Source: Smithella sp.
GTDB taxonomy: Bacteria; Desulfobacterota; Syntrophia; Syntrophales; Smithellaceae
Assembly: GCA_012797505.1 (NCBI GenBank)
Contig: JAAZOZ010000015.1
Location: 1 to 26,348, forward strand
Direction: 5' to 3'
DNA: 26,348 nucleotides
The translations under genes were made by a program, and so were the position numbers. The notes under the pieces were generated by a model. It did not search any database and was not told where the DNA came from. It was given only the letters and a program-made list of their open reading frames with translations. This document shows, in pieces, positions 16,338 to 24,249 of this stretch (position 1 is the first letter of the stretch; the number at the start of each line of letters is the position of its first letter).

Positions 16338-17444
16338 ATGGACGCTGCGAAAAAAGACGCCAATACGCCGGATGTTATTCTTTTGCTGGTCACCCTGATA
16401 CTGGTAACCGTGGGCACGGCGATGATTTATTCGTCGAGCTCCATTCTGGCGATGGAAAAATTCAAAGACGGACAATTCTTTCTCAAAAAGCATTTATTTT
16501 TTGTATTCGCCGGCCTGGTGATCATGATCGTTATGACCAAAATTCCATACGAACAGCTCAAGAAGCTGGCGTACCCCGGCGTGATCGTCTCCGTGGTCCT
16601 GCTGCTGTTGCTTTTTATTCCGCACGTCGGCGTGAAGCGGGGAGGCGCGACCCGCTGGCTCAATCTGGGGGTGTTTTCCTTTCAGGTGACCGAACTGGTC
16701 AAGGTGGCCATGGTGCTTTTCCTGGCGCATCTGCTGACGAGAAAGGCGCGCCATTTGAAAAAATTCAGCCGGGGCGTTCTGGTTCCCCTGTCGGTGACGG
16801 CCGTGGTCATGGGGCTGATCATTCTTCAGCCGGATTTCGGAACGGTCGTTATTATCATGTCGATTTTGCTGTTGATGCTGTCTCTGGCCGGATCCCGGAT
16901 CACCCATCTGGTGTTTCTGGGCGCGGCCTTTATTCCCGTGGGCATCTGGCTGATCATGAGCAAGGGGTACCGGATGGCGCGGCTGACGGCCTTCCTCGAT
17001 CCCTGGAAAGACGCGGACAACACCGGTTTTCAGCTCATCCAGTCGCTGATTTCCTTTGGATCGGGCGGCGTGACGGGGCAGGGCATCGGCGACGGCATGC
17101 AGAAATTGTTTTATCTGCCGGAGCCGCATACGGATTTTATTCTGGCGGTGATTGCGGAGGAAAGCGGTTTTATCGGCGTGACGATCATTATTTTCATGTT
17201 CATTTTCTTTCTGCTGCGGGGCTTTATGATCGCTTTTCGCGCGCCGAATCTCTTTGGCACGCTGCTGGCCGCCGGTCTGACGATGCTGATCACGCTGCAG
17301 GCCTTCATTAACATCGCGGGGGTGATGGGGCTCATTCCCCTGAAGGGGCTCGCGCTTCCATTCTTGAGTTACGGCGGTACGTCGTTTGTCATGAGCATGA
17401 TGACCGTGGGGATTCTGCTGAACATCTCCACGCAGAGGACCTGA
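16338..17444 (+). CDS. ftsW: Septal peptidoglycan glycosyltransferase FtsW (SEDS family)
   Basis: Polytopic membrane polymerase that links lipid II into glycan strands at the septum, working with FtsI. It has 368 residues and about ten hydrophobic segments. SEDS signatures are seen: GGATRWLNLG, FSFQVTELVKVAMV, LQPDFGT, and PEPHTDFILAVIAEE carrying the putative catalytic Asp266. The C-terminal GLIPLKGLALPFLSYGGTS is diagnostic. The division identity (FtsW rather than RodA) comes from its place between murD and murG. The ATG directly abuts the murD stop with no spacer, so it probably depends on translational coupling. Confidence 0.95.
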   Translation: MDAAKKDANTPDVILLLVTLILVTVGTAMIYSSSSILAMEKFKDGQFFLKKHLFFVFAGLVIMIVMTKIPYEQLKKLAYPGVIVSVVLLLLLFIPHVGVKRGGATRWLNLGVFSFQVTELVKVAMVLFLAHLLTRKARHLKKFSRGVLVPLSVTAVVMGLIILQPDFGTVVIIMSILLLMLSLAGSRITHLVFLGAAFIPVGIWLIMSKGYRMARLTAFLDPWKDADNTGFQLIQSLISFGSGGVTGQGIGDGMQKLFYLPEPHTDFILAVIAEESGFIGVTIIIFMFIFFLLRGFMIAFRAPNLFGTLLAAGLTMLITLQAFINIAGVMGLIPLKGLALPFLSYGGTSFVMSMMTVGILLNISTQRT

Positions 17445-17496
17445 GCGGCGAAAAGATAAAGAGGAGCAAAGCAGGCGCGCAGGCGGGGGAAAACCG

Positions 17497-18594
17497 GTGA
17501 GGATTATCATTGCGGGAGGAGGAACGGGCGGTCATCTGTTTCCCGGCATTGCCGTCGCGGAGGAGTTTCAGAGGCGCGACGCTCAAAACCGGGTGATCTT
17601 TATCGGAACCAGCAGGGGCATTGAATACCGGCTTTTGGAAAAGATGGGATACGAACTGAAGCTCATTGACGTGGAAGGGCTGAAGGGAAGGGGTTGGAAG
17701 GCATTGATCAAAAGCGTTTACGCGATCCCGGTCAGCATGATGCAGTCCAGGCGGATTCTCGCGGATTTCCGGCCCGATATCGTTTTGGGCGTCGGCGGAT
17801 ATGCCTCGGGTCCCGCCGTCATGGCCGCGTATCTGACGGGTTGTCCCACCGCCATTGCGGAGCAAAACGCCCTGGCGGGAAACACGAACCGCATTCTGGG
17901 GAAATTTGTCGATCGGATATTTCTGACCTATGAGCGGAGCAAAGGAAGATTTCCCGCCCGGAAAGTCCGTGTGACGGGCAATCCGGTCCGGGCGGCGTTT
18001 GCCGCGCGTCTGAAGGAAGCCCCGAAGACGCGCGCTTTTCGGCAGATTCTGGTGTTCGGCGGTTCGCAGGGAGCGGCGGCCATCAACAAAACGGTCGTGG
18101 CCATGCTGCCGATGCTGCAAAAGATCAAAGACCGGGTTCGGGTGGTCCACCAGACCGGAGACAGAGACCTGGCGATGGTCCGGCAGGCGTATGAACAGGC
18201 CGGCGTGGAAGCCGATGTTCAACCGTTCATCGTCGATATGGCGTCGGCCTATGCGGCGTCCGACCTGATCATCTGCCGGGCCGGAGCGACGTCGCTGGCG
18301 GAAATCACGGCGGCGGGAAAGGCGTCCGTGCTGATCCCCTTTCCGTACGCGGCCGATGATCATCAGACCGAAAATGCGCGGGCAATGGTCGAAGCCGGCG
18401 CGGCGGCCATGATCCGGGAGAGCGATCTGACCGCCGGGGCCCTGTATTCGCTGGTGGCGTCCCTGCTGGGCGACGACAATAAATTACGGGGCATGGAAGA
18501 GAAATCCAAAGCGCTGGGCAGGCCCGATGCCGCTGCCAGAATGGTCGATGAGTGCATCAAGCTGGCGGCGGAAAACCAACATTCAACAGGATAA
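17497..18594 (+). CDS. murG: UDP-GlcNAc--lipid I N-acetylglucosaminyltransferase MurG
   Basis: Peripheral membrane glycosyltransferase of the GT-B fold that converts lipid I to lipid II. It has 365 residues (E. coli 355). The lipid I-binding loop GGGTGGHLFPG is at 7-17. A second glycine-rich region is VGGYASGPAV, followed by AEQNALAGNTNR. The C-terminal UDP-GlcNAc domain carries VFGGSQGA and RAGATSLAEI, with FPYAADDHQTENA. The GTG start at 17497 follows GGGGGA at six bases and gives RIIIAGGGTGG at the N-terminus, as in the family. It lies 52 bases after ftsW, the largest gap in the early dcw genes; I see no gene or terminator in that gap. Confidence 0.97.
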   Translation: MRIIIAGGGTGGHLFPGIAVAEEFQRRDAQNRVIFIGTSRGIEYRLLEKMGYELKLIDVEGLKGRGWKALIKSVYAIPVSMMQSRRILADFRPDIVLGVGGYASGPAVMAAYLTGCPTAIAEQNALAGNTNRILGKFVDRIFLTYERSKGRFPARKVRVTGNPVRAAFAARLKEAPKTRAFRQILVFGGSQGAAAINKTVVAMLPMLQKIKDRVRVVHQTGDRDLAMVRQAYEQAGVEADVQPFIVDMASAYAASDLIICRAGATSLAEITAAGKASVLIPFPYAADDHQTENARAMVEAGAAAMIRESDLTAGALYSLVASLLGDDNKLRGMEEKSKALGRPDAAARMVDECIKLAAENQHSTG

Positions 18595-18628
18595 AAGGAA
18601 AATGAGCAAAGACCAGGAAACCGGATTC

Positions 18629-20014
18629 ATGCAGCGTAAAGTCAAGCGCATCCATTTTGTCGGCATCGGCGGCATCGGAATGAGCGGCATCGCCGAAGTG
18701 CTGCTGAATCTCGGATACGGCATCAGCGGATCGGACGTCCAGTCCTCCGACACGACGAAGCGCCTGCAGCAGCTGGGCGCAGCCGTTGCCGTCGGGCATG
18801 CGGCGGAAAACATCGCCGGCGCGGATGTGGTGGTCACATCGACCGCCGTCAAGGCGGACAATCCGGAAGTTCTGGAAGCGCATCGCAAGAATATTCCGGT
18901 GATTCCCCGGGCGGAGATGCTGGCGGAGCTGTTAAAGATGAAATTTTCCGTGGCCGTTTCCGGCAGCCACGGCAAGACCACGACCACCTCGATGGTTTCG
19001 ACCCTTCTGGCGGAGGGCGGACTGGATCCCACGATGGTGATCGGCGGCAAACTGGCCAGCATCGGATCCAACGCCCGTCTGGGCGGCGGAGACATTCTCG
19101 TTGCGGAGGCGGACGAGAGCGACGGATCGTTTTTGAAGCTGTCGCCGACGATCGCCGTCATTACCAATATCGACCGCGAGCACCTGGACTATTATCCGGG
19201 CATTGAAGAAATCAAGGACGCTTTCCTGAAATTTGCCAACATGGTTCCCTTTTACGGCTGCACGGTGATGTGCGTCGACAACGAGCATGTGCGCGCCATT
19301 GCCCGCTCGATCAAACGCCGCGTGATTTCGTACGGTATTTCGCAGCCGGCGGATTATACGGCGAGCGACATCCGGCATTCCGACGCCGGAACCCGCTATG
19401 CCCTGTCTTACAGGGGCGAACCCCTGGGCGACGTTGCCTTGATGGTGCCGGGCCTCTTTAATGTTTACAACTCCATGGCCGCCATTGCCGTGGGGCGAGA
19501 ACTGGGTCTGGAGATGGCGACCCTTTGCAAAGGACTGCTGGCTTTTTCCGGCGTGCAGCGGCGGCTTGAAGTCAAGGGGGAGAAGGCCGGGATCACGGTG
19601 GTGGATGACTACGGCCATCACCCGACGGAAATTATGGCCACGCTGGCGGCGGCGCGCCAGATGCGGCGAGGCCGGCTGATCGTCGTGTTTCAGCCCCACC
19701 GCTTTACGCGGACCAAAGCGCTGTTCGACGAATTCACCAGGGCGTTCGGGGACGCGGACGTGCTGGTGCTCAACGATATTTATCCGGCGTCGGAGACGCC
19801 GATTCCCGGCGTTCATTCCGCGGCGCTGTGGGTGGCGATCAAGGAGGGGGGGCATCCCTGCGTGGAATACATCGCCCAGCCGCAGGGCACGATCGAATTT
19901 CTGCTGGCCAATGCAAAGCCCGGGGACACCGTCCTGACGCTGGGCGCGGGCAGCGTGTATAAAATCGGCGAGGCGTTTCTCGCGCGGCTCAAAGAGGGAA
20001 CGAAGAATCCATGA
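18629..20014 (+). CDS. murC: UDP-N-acetylmuramate--L-alanine ligase MurC
   Basis: Cytoplasmic ATP-dependent ligase adding L-Ala to UDP-MurNAc, the first amino-acid step. From 18629 it has 461 residues, standard for the family. Motifs include IHFVGIGGIGMSGIAEVL at the N-terminus, SGSHGKTTTTSM with Lys116, EADESDGSFL, NIDREHLDYY, VDDYGHHPTEI and FQPHRFTRT. Start choice: ATG at 18629 begins MQRKVKRIHFVG, the usual MurC beginning, with AGGAAA ten bases upstream. ATG at 18602 would add nine residues and has AGGA only two bases away; it remains possible. A longer frame from 18527 overlaps murG and is unlikely. The stop overlaps the murB start (ATGA). Confidence 0.95.
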   Translation: MQRKVKRIHFVGIGGIGMSGIAEVLLNLGYGISGSDVQSSDTTKRLQQLGAAVAVGHAAENIAGADVVVTSTAVKADNPEVLEAHRKNIPVIPRAEMLAELLKMKFSVAVSGSHGKTTTTSMVSTLLAEGGLDPTMVIGGKLASIGSNARLGGGDILVAEADESDGSFLKLSPTIAVITNIDREHLDYYPGIEEIKDAFLKFANMVPFYGCTVMCVDNEHVRAIARSIKRRVISYGISQPADYTASDIRHSDAGTRYALSYRGEPLGDVALMVPGLFNVYNSMAAIAVGRELGLEMATLCKGLLAFSGVQRRLEVKGEKAGITVVDDYGHHPTEIMATLAAARQMRRGRLIVVFQPHRFTRTKALFDEFTRAFGDADVLVLNDIYPASETPIPGVHSAALWVAIKEGGHPCVEYIAQPQGTIEFLLANAKPGDTVLTLGAGSVYKIGEAFLARLKEGTKNP

Positions 20015-20937
20015 CCGGTCATTTGAAAATTTCCGCGGCGCTTCAGGGCGCGAATGTCGGCAAGGTATGGTTTGACGAGCCGATATCGCGCCACGCTTCG
20101 CTGAAACTCGGCGGCCGGGTGGACGCGCTGGTGATGCCCGAAAGCGAAGTGCAGCTCGCGGAACTTGTGCGCAGACTGAAGGAGAATCATCTTCCGTTTC
20201 TGCCGGTCGGGAATCTCACCAATATCCTCGTGCGCGACGGCGGGTACCGCGGCGCCCTGATCTCGCTGCGCGGCCTGGACAGGGCCGTGTGCGCGCCTGC
20301 GGAAAACGGGCGGTTCCGGATCGAAGCGCAGGCAGGGGCCGCGCTGGGCAGGATTGTCGGGCTGGCCGCCGATCATGAACTGACGGGTCTGGAGTTTTGC
20401 GCGGGGATTCCCGGCAGCGTCGGCGGGGCCGTCTGGATGAACGCCGGCGCGTTCGGATCCGAAATCAAGGACGTGCTGGTTTTCGCGGATTTGATCGACG
20501 GCGAAGGAAAGAAGAAAACCCTGCGGCGCGAAGAGATCGCGTTTGCCTACCGCAAATCCAATTTGCCCGCAAATGTCATTCTCTGCGCGGCGTGCTTTTC
20601 CTTGTCGAAAGGCCATCCGGCGCAGATCCGGGATCGGATGGCGGAAATTGTGAAATGGCGTCAGGAAAAACATCCCCTGCAGTATCCCAGCGCCGGGTCG
20701 GTTTTTAAAAATCTTCCGGGCATGCCGGCGGGCCGACTGATCGAAGAGCTGGGCCTGAAGGGCCGGCGGCTGGGCGACGTGCAGATTTCGAAGAAGCATG
20801 CCAACTTCATGATCAACAAAGGGCAGGGCACGGCGTCCGACATGCTGAAGTTGATCCGGCTGGTGCAGGAAACGGTTCAAAAGGAAAGAGGTTTTTTCCT
20901 GGAGACGGAAATTGTCGTCATCGGAGAAGAATCGTGA
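20011..20937 (+). CDS. murB: UDP-N-acetylenolpyruvoylglucosamine reductase MurB
   Basis: FAD-dependent cytoplasmic reductase that makes UDP-MurNAc from the enolpyruvyl precursor. With 308 residues it is the shorter type II form. Visible sites are HASLKLGG near residue 30, GIPGSVGGAVWMNAGAFG in the FAD domain, AYRKSNL, the catalytic Ser230 in YPSAGSVFKN, and Glu298 in FFLETEIVVIG. The FAD-contacting motif that normally reads GxGSNLLVRDGG is G67-N-L-T-N-I-L-V-R-D-G-G here: the second Gly is Leu and Ser is Thr. The ATG overlaps the murC stop, and the stop overlaps the ftsQ GTG, so it is tightly coupled on both sides. No ddl gene follows, unlike in E. coli. Confidence 0.94.
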   Translation: MTGHLKISAALQGANVGKVWFDEPISRHASLKLGGRVDALVMPESEVQLAELVRRLKENHLPFLPVGNLTNILVRDGGYRGALISLRGLDRAVCAPAENGRFRIEAQAGAALGRIVGLAADHELTGLEFCAGIPGSVGGAVWMNAGAFGSEIKDVLVFADLIDGEGKKKTLRREEIAFAYRKSNLPANVILCAACFSLSKGHPAQIRDRMAEIVKWRQEKHPLQYPSAGSVFKNLPGMPAGRLIEELGLKGRRLGDVQISKKHANFMINKGQGTASDMLKLIRLVQETVQKERGFFLETEIVVIGEES

Positions 20938-21773
20938 GTCGAAAGATAAAAGTCAGTCTGGAAGCCAGAAAAAACCGCCTGCGACGGCGTCTGATCGGGG
21001 CGTTGAACGAATCGCTGGGGGCTTTGGGCCTGCTGGCTGTCGCCGTTGTCATCAGCGCCCTGTTTATTTATCTTTACGGCGCGCTGCTGAGCGCCCCCGC
21101 GCTGGAAGTCAGGGAAATCTCCGTTCGCGGAGTGAAAGAGCTGACGGAAAAGGACATCCTGCAGCTGGCGAACATTCAGCCGCGCTGCAATCTTCTGGCG
21201 GTCAACACGGATGCCGTGGCGCGGCGAATTGCCGCCAATCCCTGGGTCAAAAATATTTATGTCGGCCGCGAGCTGCCGGGTCGGCTGGTGCTGGACGTGC
21301 GCGAACGGAAGCCGATTGCGCTGGTCAAGCAAACCGGGAATTTTTACCTGATGGACGCGGGAGGCTTTATCTTCAAAAAATTAAGCCGGACGGATGATGT
21401 TGATCTGGCGATTCTGACCGGCGTGAACCTTCAGAACAAACCGTCCCCCCTGCTGGCCGAAGCGCTGAAGCTGCTGGAAACCCTGTCCGCCGATTCGTAT
21501 GCGTCTCTGGGGACCATTTCCGAAATTCATATCGACGAGGTGTTCGGCCTGTCCGTCCTGACCGACCGGGGACTGCATTTAAAGCTGGGGCGTGACAACT
21601 TTACAGGCAAGGTGCAAAAACTTGATATTGTTCTGGCGGACCTGGAAAAGCGGGGGATGAAGAACGGCCGTTTGTTCGTGGACCTGGCCGACATTTCCAA
21701 GGTGACCGTTCAGCGAAAGGACGAGCCGGGAAAGGCCCAGGAGCAGAAGAAAGGACCGCAGTACAGAATATAG
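20934..21773 (+). CDS. ftsQ: Cell division protein FtsQ (POTRA domain)
   Basis: Bitopic divisome protein that binds FtsL/FtsB and recruits later components. It has 279 residues: a basic cytoplasmic segment (RKIKVSLEARKNRLRRR), one transmembrane helix (~25-47), and a periplasmic POTRA domain at ~52-125 (EVREISVRGVKELTEKDIL, then NPWVKNIYVGRELPGRLVLDVRERKPIA). An FtsQ/DivIB beta domain follows (YLMDAGGFIFKK). The GTG start overlaps the murB TGA by four bases, with GGAGAAG upstream. The assignment rests on the POTRA pattern plus position before ftsA. Confidence 0.94.
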   Translation: MSRKIKVSLEARKNRLRRRLIGALNESLGALGLLAVAVVISALFIYLYGALLSAPALEVREISVRGVKELTEKDILQLANIQPRCNLLAVNTDAVARRIAANPWVKNIYVGRELPGRLVLDVRERKPIALVKQTGNFYLMDAGGFIFKKLSRTDDVDLAILTGVNLQNKPSPLLAEALKLLETLSADSYASLGTISEIHIDEVFGLSVLTDRGLHLKLGRDNFTGKVQKLDIVLADLEKRGMKNGRLFVDLADISKVTVQRKDEPGKAQEQKKGPQYRI

Positions 21774-21797
21774 GCAGTGACGGGGAAGGGTGAGATT

Positions 21798-23024
21798 ATG
21801 GGAAAGAAAAGCAACGTTCTGGTGGGAATTGATATTGGAACGACCAAAACCATTGCGATTGTCGGCGAGGTAAAACCAGCCGGCATTGACATCATCGGCG
21901 TGGGGATCACGCCCGCCAAGGAACTGCGCAAGGGGGGTGTGGTCAACATCGACAGCACCGTCGAGGCGATCAAGAAGGCCGTGGAGGACGCCGAGCACAT
22001 GTCCGGCTGCCGCATCAACTCCGCCTATGTCGGGATTGCCGGCAGCCACATCAAAGGACAGAACTCGCTGGGCATTGTCGCCGTAAAAGGCCGGGAAGTC
22101 GGCGAAGACGCCCTGCAAAGGGCGATTGAGGCTTCCAAGGCGATCGCCATTCCCGTGGACCGGGAAATTCTGCATACGCTGCCTCAGAGTTACGTGGTGG
22201 ACGGACATGACGGCATCCGCGATCCGCTGGGGATGTCGGGCGTGCGGCTGGAAGCCAAGGTGCATATCGTGACGGGCGCCGCCGCTTCGATTCAAAATGT
22301 GGTCAAATCCGTCAATCGCGTGGGCCTCGACATCGAAGATGTCGTGCTGGAGCAGCTGGCGGCCAGCGAGGCCATTCTCAGCCCCGATGAAAAGGACCTG
22401 GGCGTTGCCCTGATCGACATCGGCGGGGCGACTACGGGGATGGCCATCTTTGCGGAGGGAAGCATCAAGCACACGGCCACACTTCCGGTGGGCGGCAACT
22501 TCCTGACCACGGACATCGCCACGGGTCTGCGAACGCCGTTTGCCGAGGCGGAGAAAATCAAGCTGAACCACGGCTGCGCCATGACGTCGATGATCCCGAA
22601 GGAAGACGTTATTGAAGTGCCCAGCGTGGGCGGCCGGGAAGCCCGGATGGTGTCGCGGCAGATCCTGGGCCGGATTGTGGAGCCCCGCATGGATGAAATT
22701 CTGAATATGGCGCTCAAGGAAATCGTGCGTTCCGGATACGAAGACCTGCTGGCGGCGGGCATTGTGCTGACCGGCGGCTCGTCGCTTTTGCCCGGCATCA
22801 ACGAAATGGCGGAGCAGATTTTTGACATGCCGGTGCGCCGCGGGTGTCCTTCCGGCGTCGGCGGTTTGAGCGATGCGGCCAACTCACCGGCCTTTGCGGT
22901 CGGCGTTGGTTTGATTGTTTACGGCAGTAAAAATATTCCCAGCGATTCCGTCTATCGGAAAACGGGGAATGTATTCGGCGAATATTTCAAAGCACTCAAA
23001 AAATGGTTTCTGGAATTTTTCTAA
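21798..23024 (+). CDS. ftsA: Cell division protein FtsA
   Basis: Actin-like ATPase that tethers FtsZ filaments to the membrane. From ATG 21798 it has 408 residues. The phosphate-1 motif is VGIDIGTTKTIAIVGEV; GVVNIDSTVEAIKKAVEDAE belongs to the 1C domain; ALIDIGGATTGMAIF is phosphate 2; and VLTGGSSLLPGI is the adenosine motif. The last ~15 residues (FGEYFKALKKWFLEFF) form the amphipathic membrane-targeting helix. I prefer 21798 over the in-frame GTG at 21777 because AGGGTGA lies just upstream and MGKKSNVLVGID is a family-like start. It is followed by ftsZ after 18 bases. Confidence 0.97.
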   Translation: MGKKSNVLVGIDIGTTKTIAIVGEVKPAGIDIIGVGITPAKELRKGGVVNIDSTVEAIKKAVEDAEHMSGCRINSAYVGIAGSHIKGQNSLGIVAVKGREVGEDALQRAIEASKAIAIPVDREILHTLPQSYVVDGHDGIRDPLGMSGVRLEAKVHIVTGAAASIQNVVKSVNRVGLDIEDVVLEQLAASEAILSPDEKDLGVALIDIGGATTGMAIFAEGSIKHTATLPVGGNFLTTDIATGLRTPFAEAEKIKLNHGCAMTSMIPKEDVIEVPSVGGREARMVSRQILGRIVEPRMDEILNMALKEIVRSGYEDLLAAGIVLTGGSSLLPGINEMAEQIFDMPVRRGCPSGVGGLSDAANSPAFAVGVGLIVYGSKNIPSDSVYRKTGNVFGEYFKALKKWFLEFF

Positions 23025-23042
23025 ACAAAGAAGGGGGTGTGC

Positions 23043-24191
23043 ATGTTTGAATTAACGGAAGAATGCATCGAGAATTCGGCAAGAATCAAAGTGGTGGGCG
23101 CGGGCGGCGGCGGCGGGAACGCCGTCAATACCATGATCTCCTATACGCTGCGGGGCGTCGATTTTATCATCGCGAACACGGACGCCCAGGCGCTGGGAGC
23201 GTCCAGCGCGCCCGTGAAAATCCAGATCGGAGCGGAGGTGACCAAGGGCCTGGGCGCGGGCTCCAATCCGGACATCGGCAAACAGGCGGCGCTGGAATCC
23301 CGAGATGAAATCCGCCGGCACCTGGAAGGGGCGGACATGATCTTCATCACGGCGGGCCTCGGCGGAGGGACCGGCACGGGCGCGGCGCCGGTGATCGCGG
23401 AGGTGGCCCGGGAATGCGGCGCGCTGACCGTTGCCGTGGTCACCAAGCCCTTTCAGTTTGAAGGCAAAAGAAGAAATGCGCAGGCGGAAGACGGCATCGT
23501 GCAACTGCGCGACGTGGTCGACACCCTGATTGTGGTTCCCAACCAGAGGCTGTTGAGCCTGGGCGGGCGGGGGCTTTCACTGCTGGACGCCTTCAAGAAG
23601 GCCGATGATATTCTCTATCAGGCCGTAAAAGGCATCTCCGATCTGATCATTGTCCCCGGCCTGATCAACCTTGACTTTGCCGACGTCAAGAACATCATGA
23701 GCAGCATGGGCATGGCGCTGATGGGCACCGGCACGGCCAGCGGCGAGAACCGGGCCGTCGAGGCGGCCCAGCGGGCGATTTCCTCGCCGCTTTTGGAGGA
23801 CAACACCATCCAGGGCGCGCAGGGCATTCTGCTCAGCATCACCGGCGGACCCGACATGAGCCTGTACGAAGTGAACGAGGCCTCGTCCCTGATTCAGGCC
23901 GAGGCGCATGAGGATGCCAATATCATCTTCGGCACGGTCATTGACGAAAACATGAAGGATGAAATCCGCATCACCGTGATTGCGACGGGCTTTGAGGACG
24001 CCCGGAAGAAACAGGCCCCCTCCAACGTGACGCATCTTGGCGGCTTCCGGCGGGAAGATCTGTCAACGCCGGCGTTCCTGCGCAGGAGCAAATCCGGCGA
24101 CCCGGCCAATGTGGTGACGATGGGCGCGGGCGACGAAAACGAAAACGTGGATATCGATATTCCCACGTTCCTGCGCCGGCAGGCGGACTAG
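23043..24191 (+). CDS. ftsZ: Cell division protein FtsZ
   Basis: Tubulin-like GTPase that forms the Z-ring. It has 382 residues from ATG 23043. The nucleotide-binding loops are intact: GAGGGGGNAVN near residue 20, the tubulin signature GGGTGTG at 107-113, and the T7 synergy loop GLINLDFADVKNIM. A short linker leads to the conserved C-terminal peptide DIDIPTFLRR, which contacts FtsA. AAGGGGG lies 5 bases before the ATG; the in-frame GTG at 23037 overlaps this site and is unlikely to be used. Last canonical gene of the dcw cluster; no terminator is evident after it. Confidence 0.98.
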   Translation: MFELTEECIENSARIKVVGAGGGGGNAVNTMISYTLRGVDFIIANTDAQALGASSAPVKIQIGAEVTKGLGAGSNPDIGKQAALESRDEIRRHLEGADMIFITAGLGGGTGTGAAPVIAEVARECGALTVAVVTKPFQFEGKRRNAQAEDGIVQLRDVVDTLIVVPNQRLLSLGGRGLSLLDAFKKADDILYQAVKGISDLIIVPGLINLDFADVKNIMSSMGMALMGTGTASGENRAVEAAQRAISSPLLEDNTIQGAQGILLSITGGPDMSLYEVNEASSLIQAEAHEDANIIFGTVIDENMKDEIRITVIATGFEDARKKQAPSNVTHLGGFRREDLSTPAFLRRSKSGDPANVVTMGAGDENENVDIDIPTFLRRQAD

Positions 24192-24249
24192 GAAAACATC
24201 GTGGCTGTCCGGATGAGGGCTGGAGCGCGCGGGAGGCCATGAACGGTCC

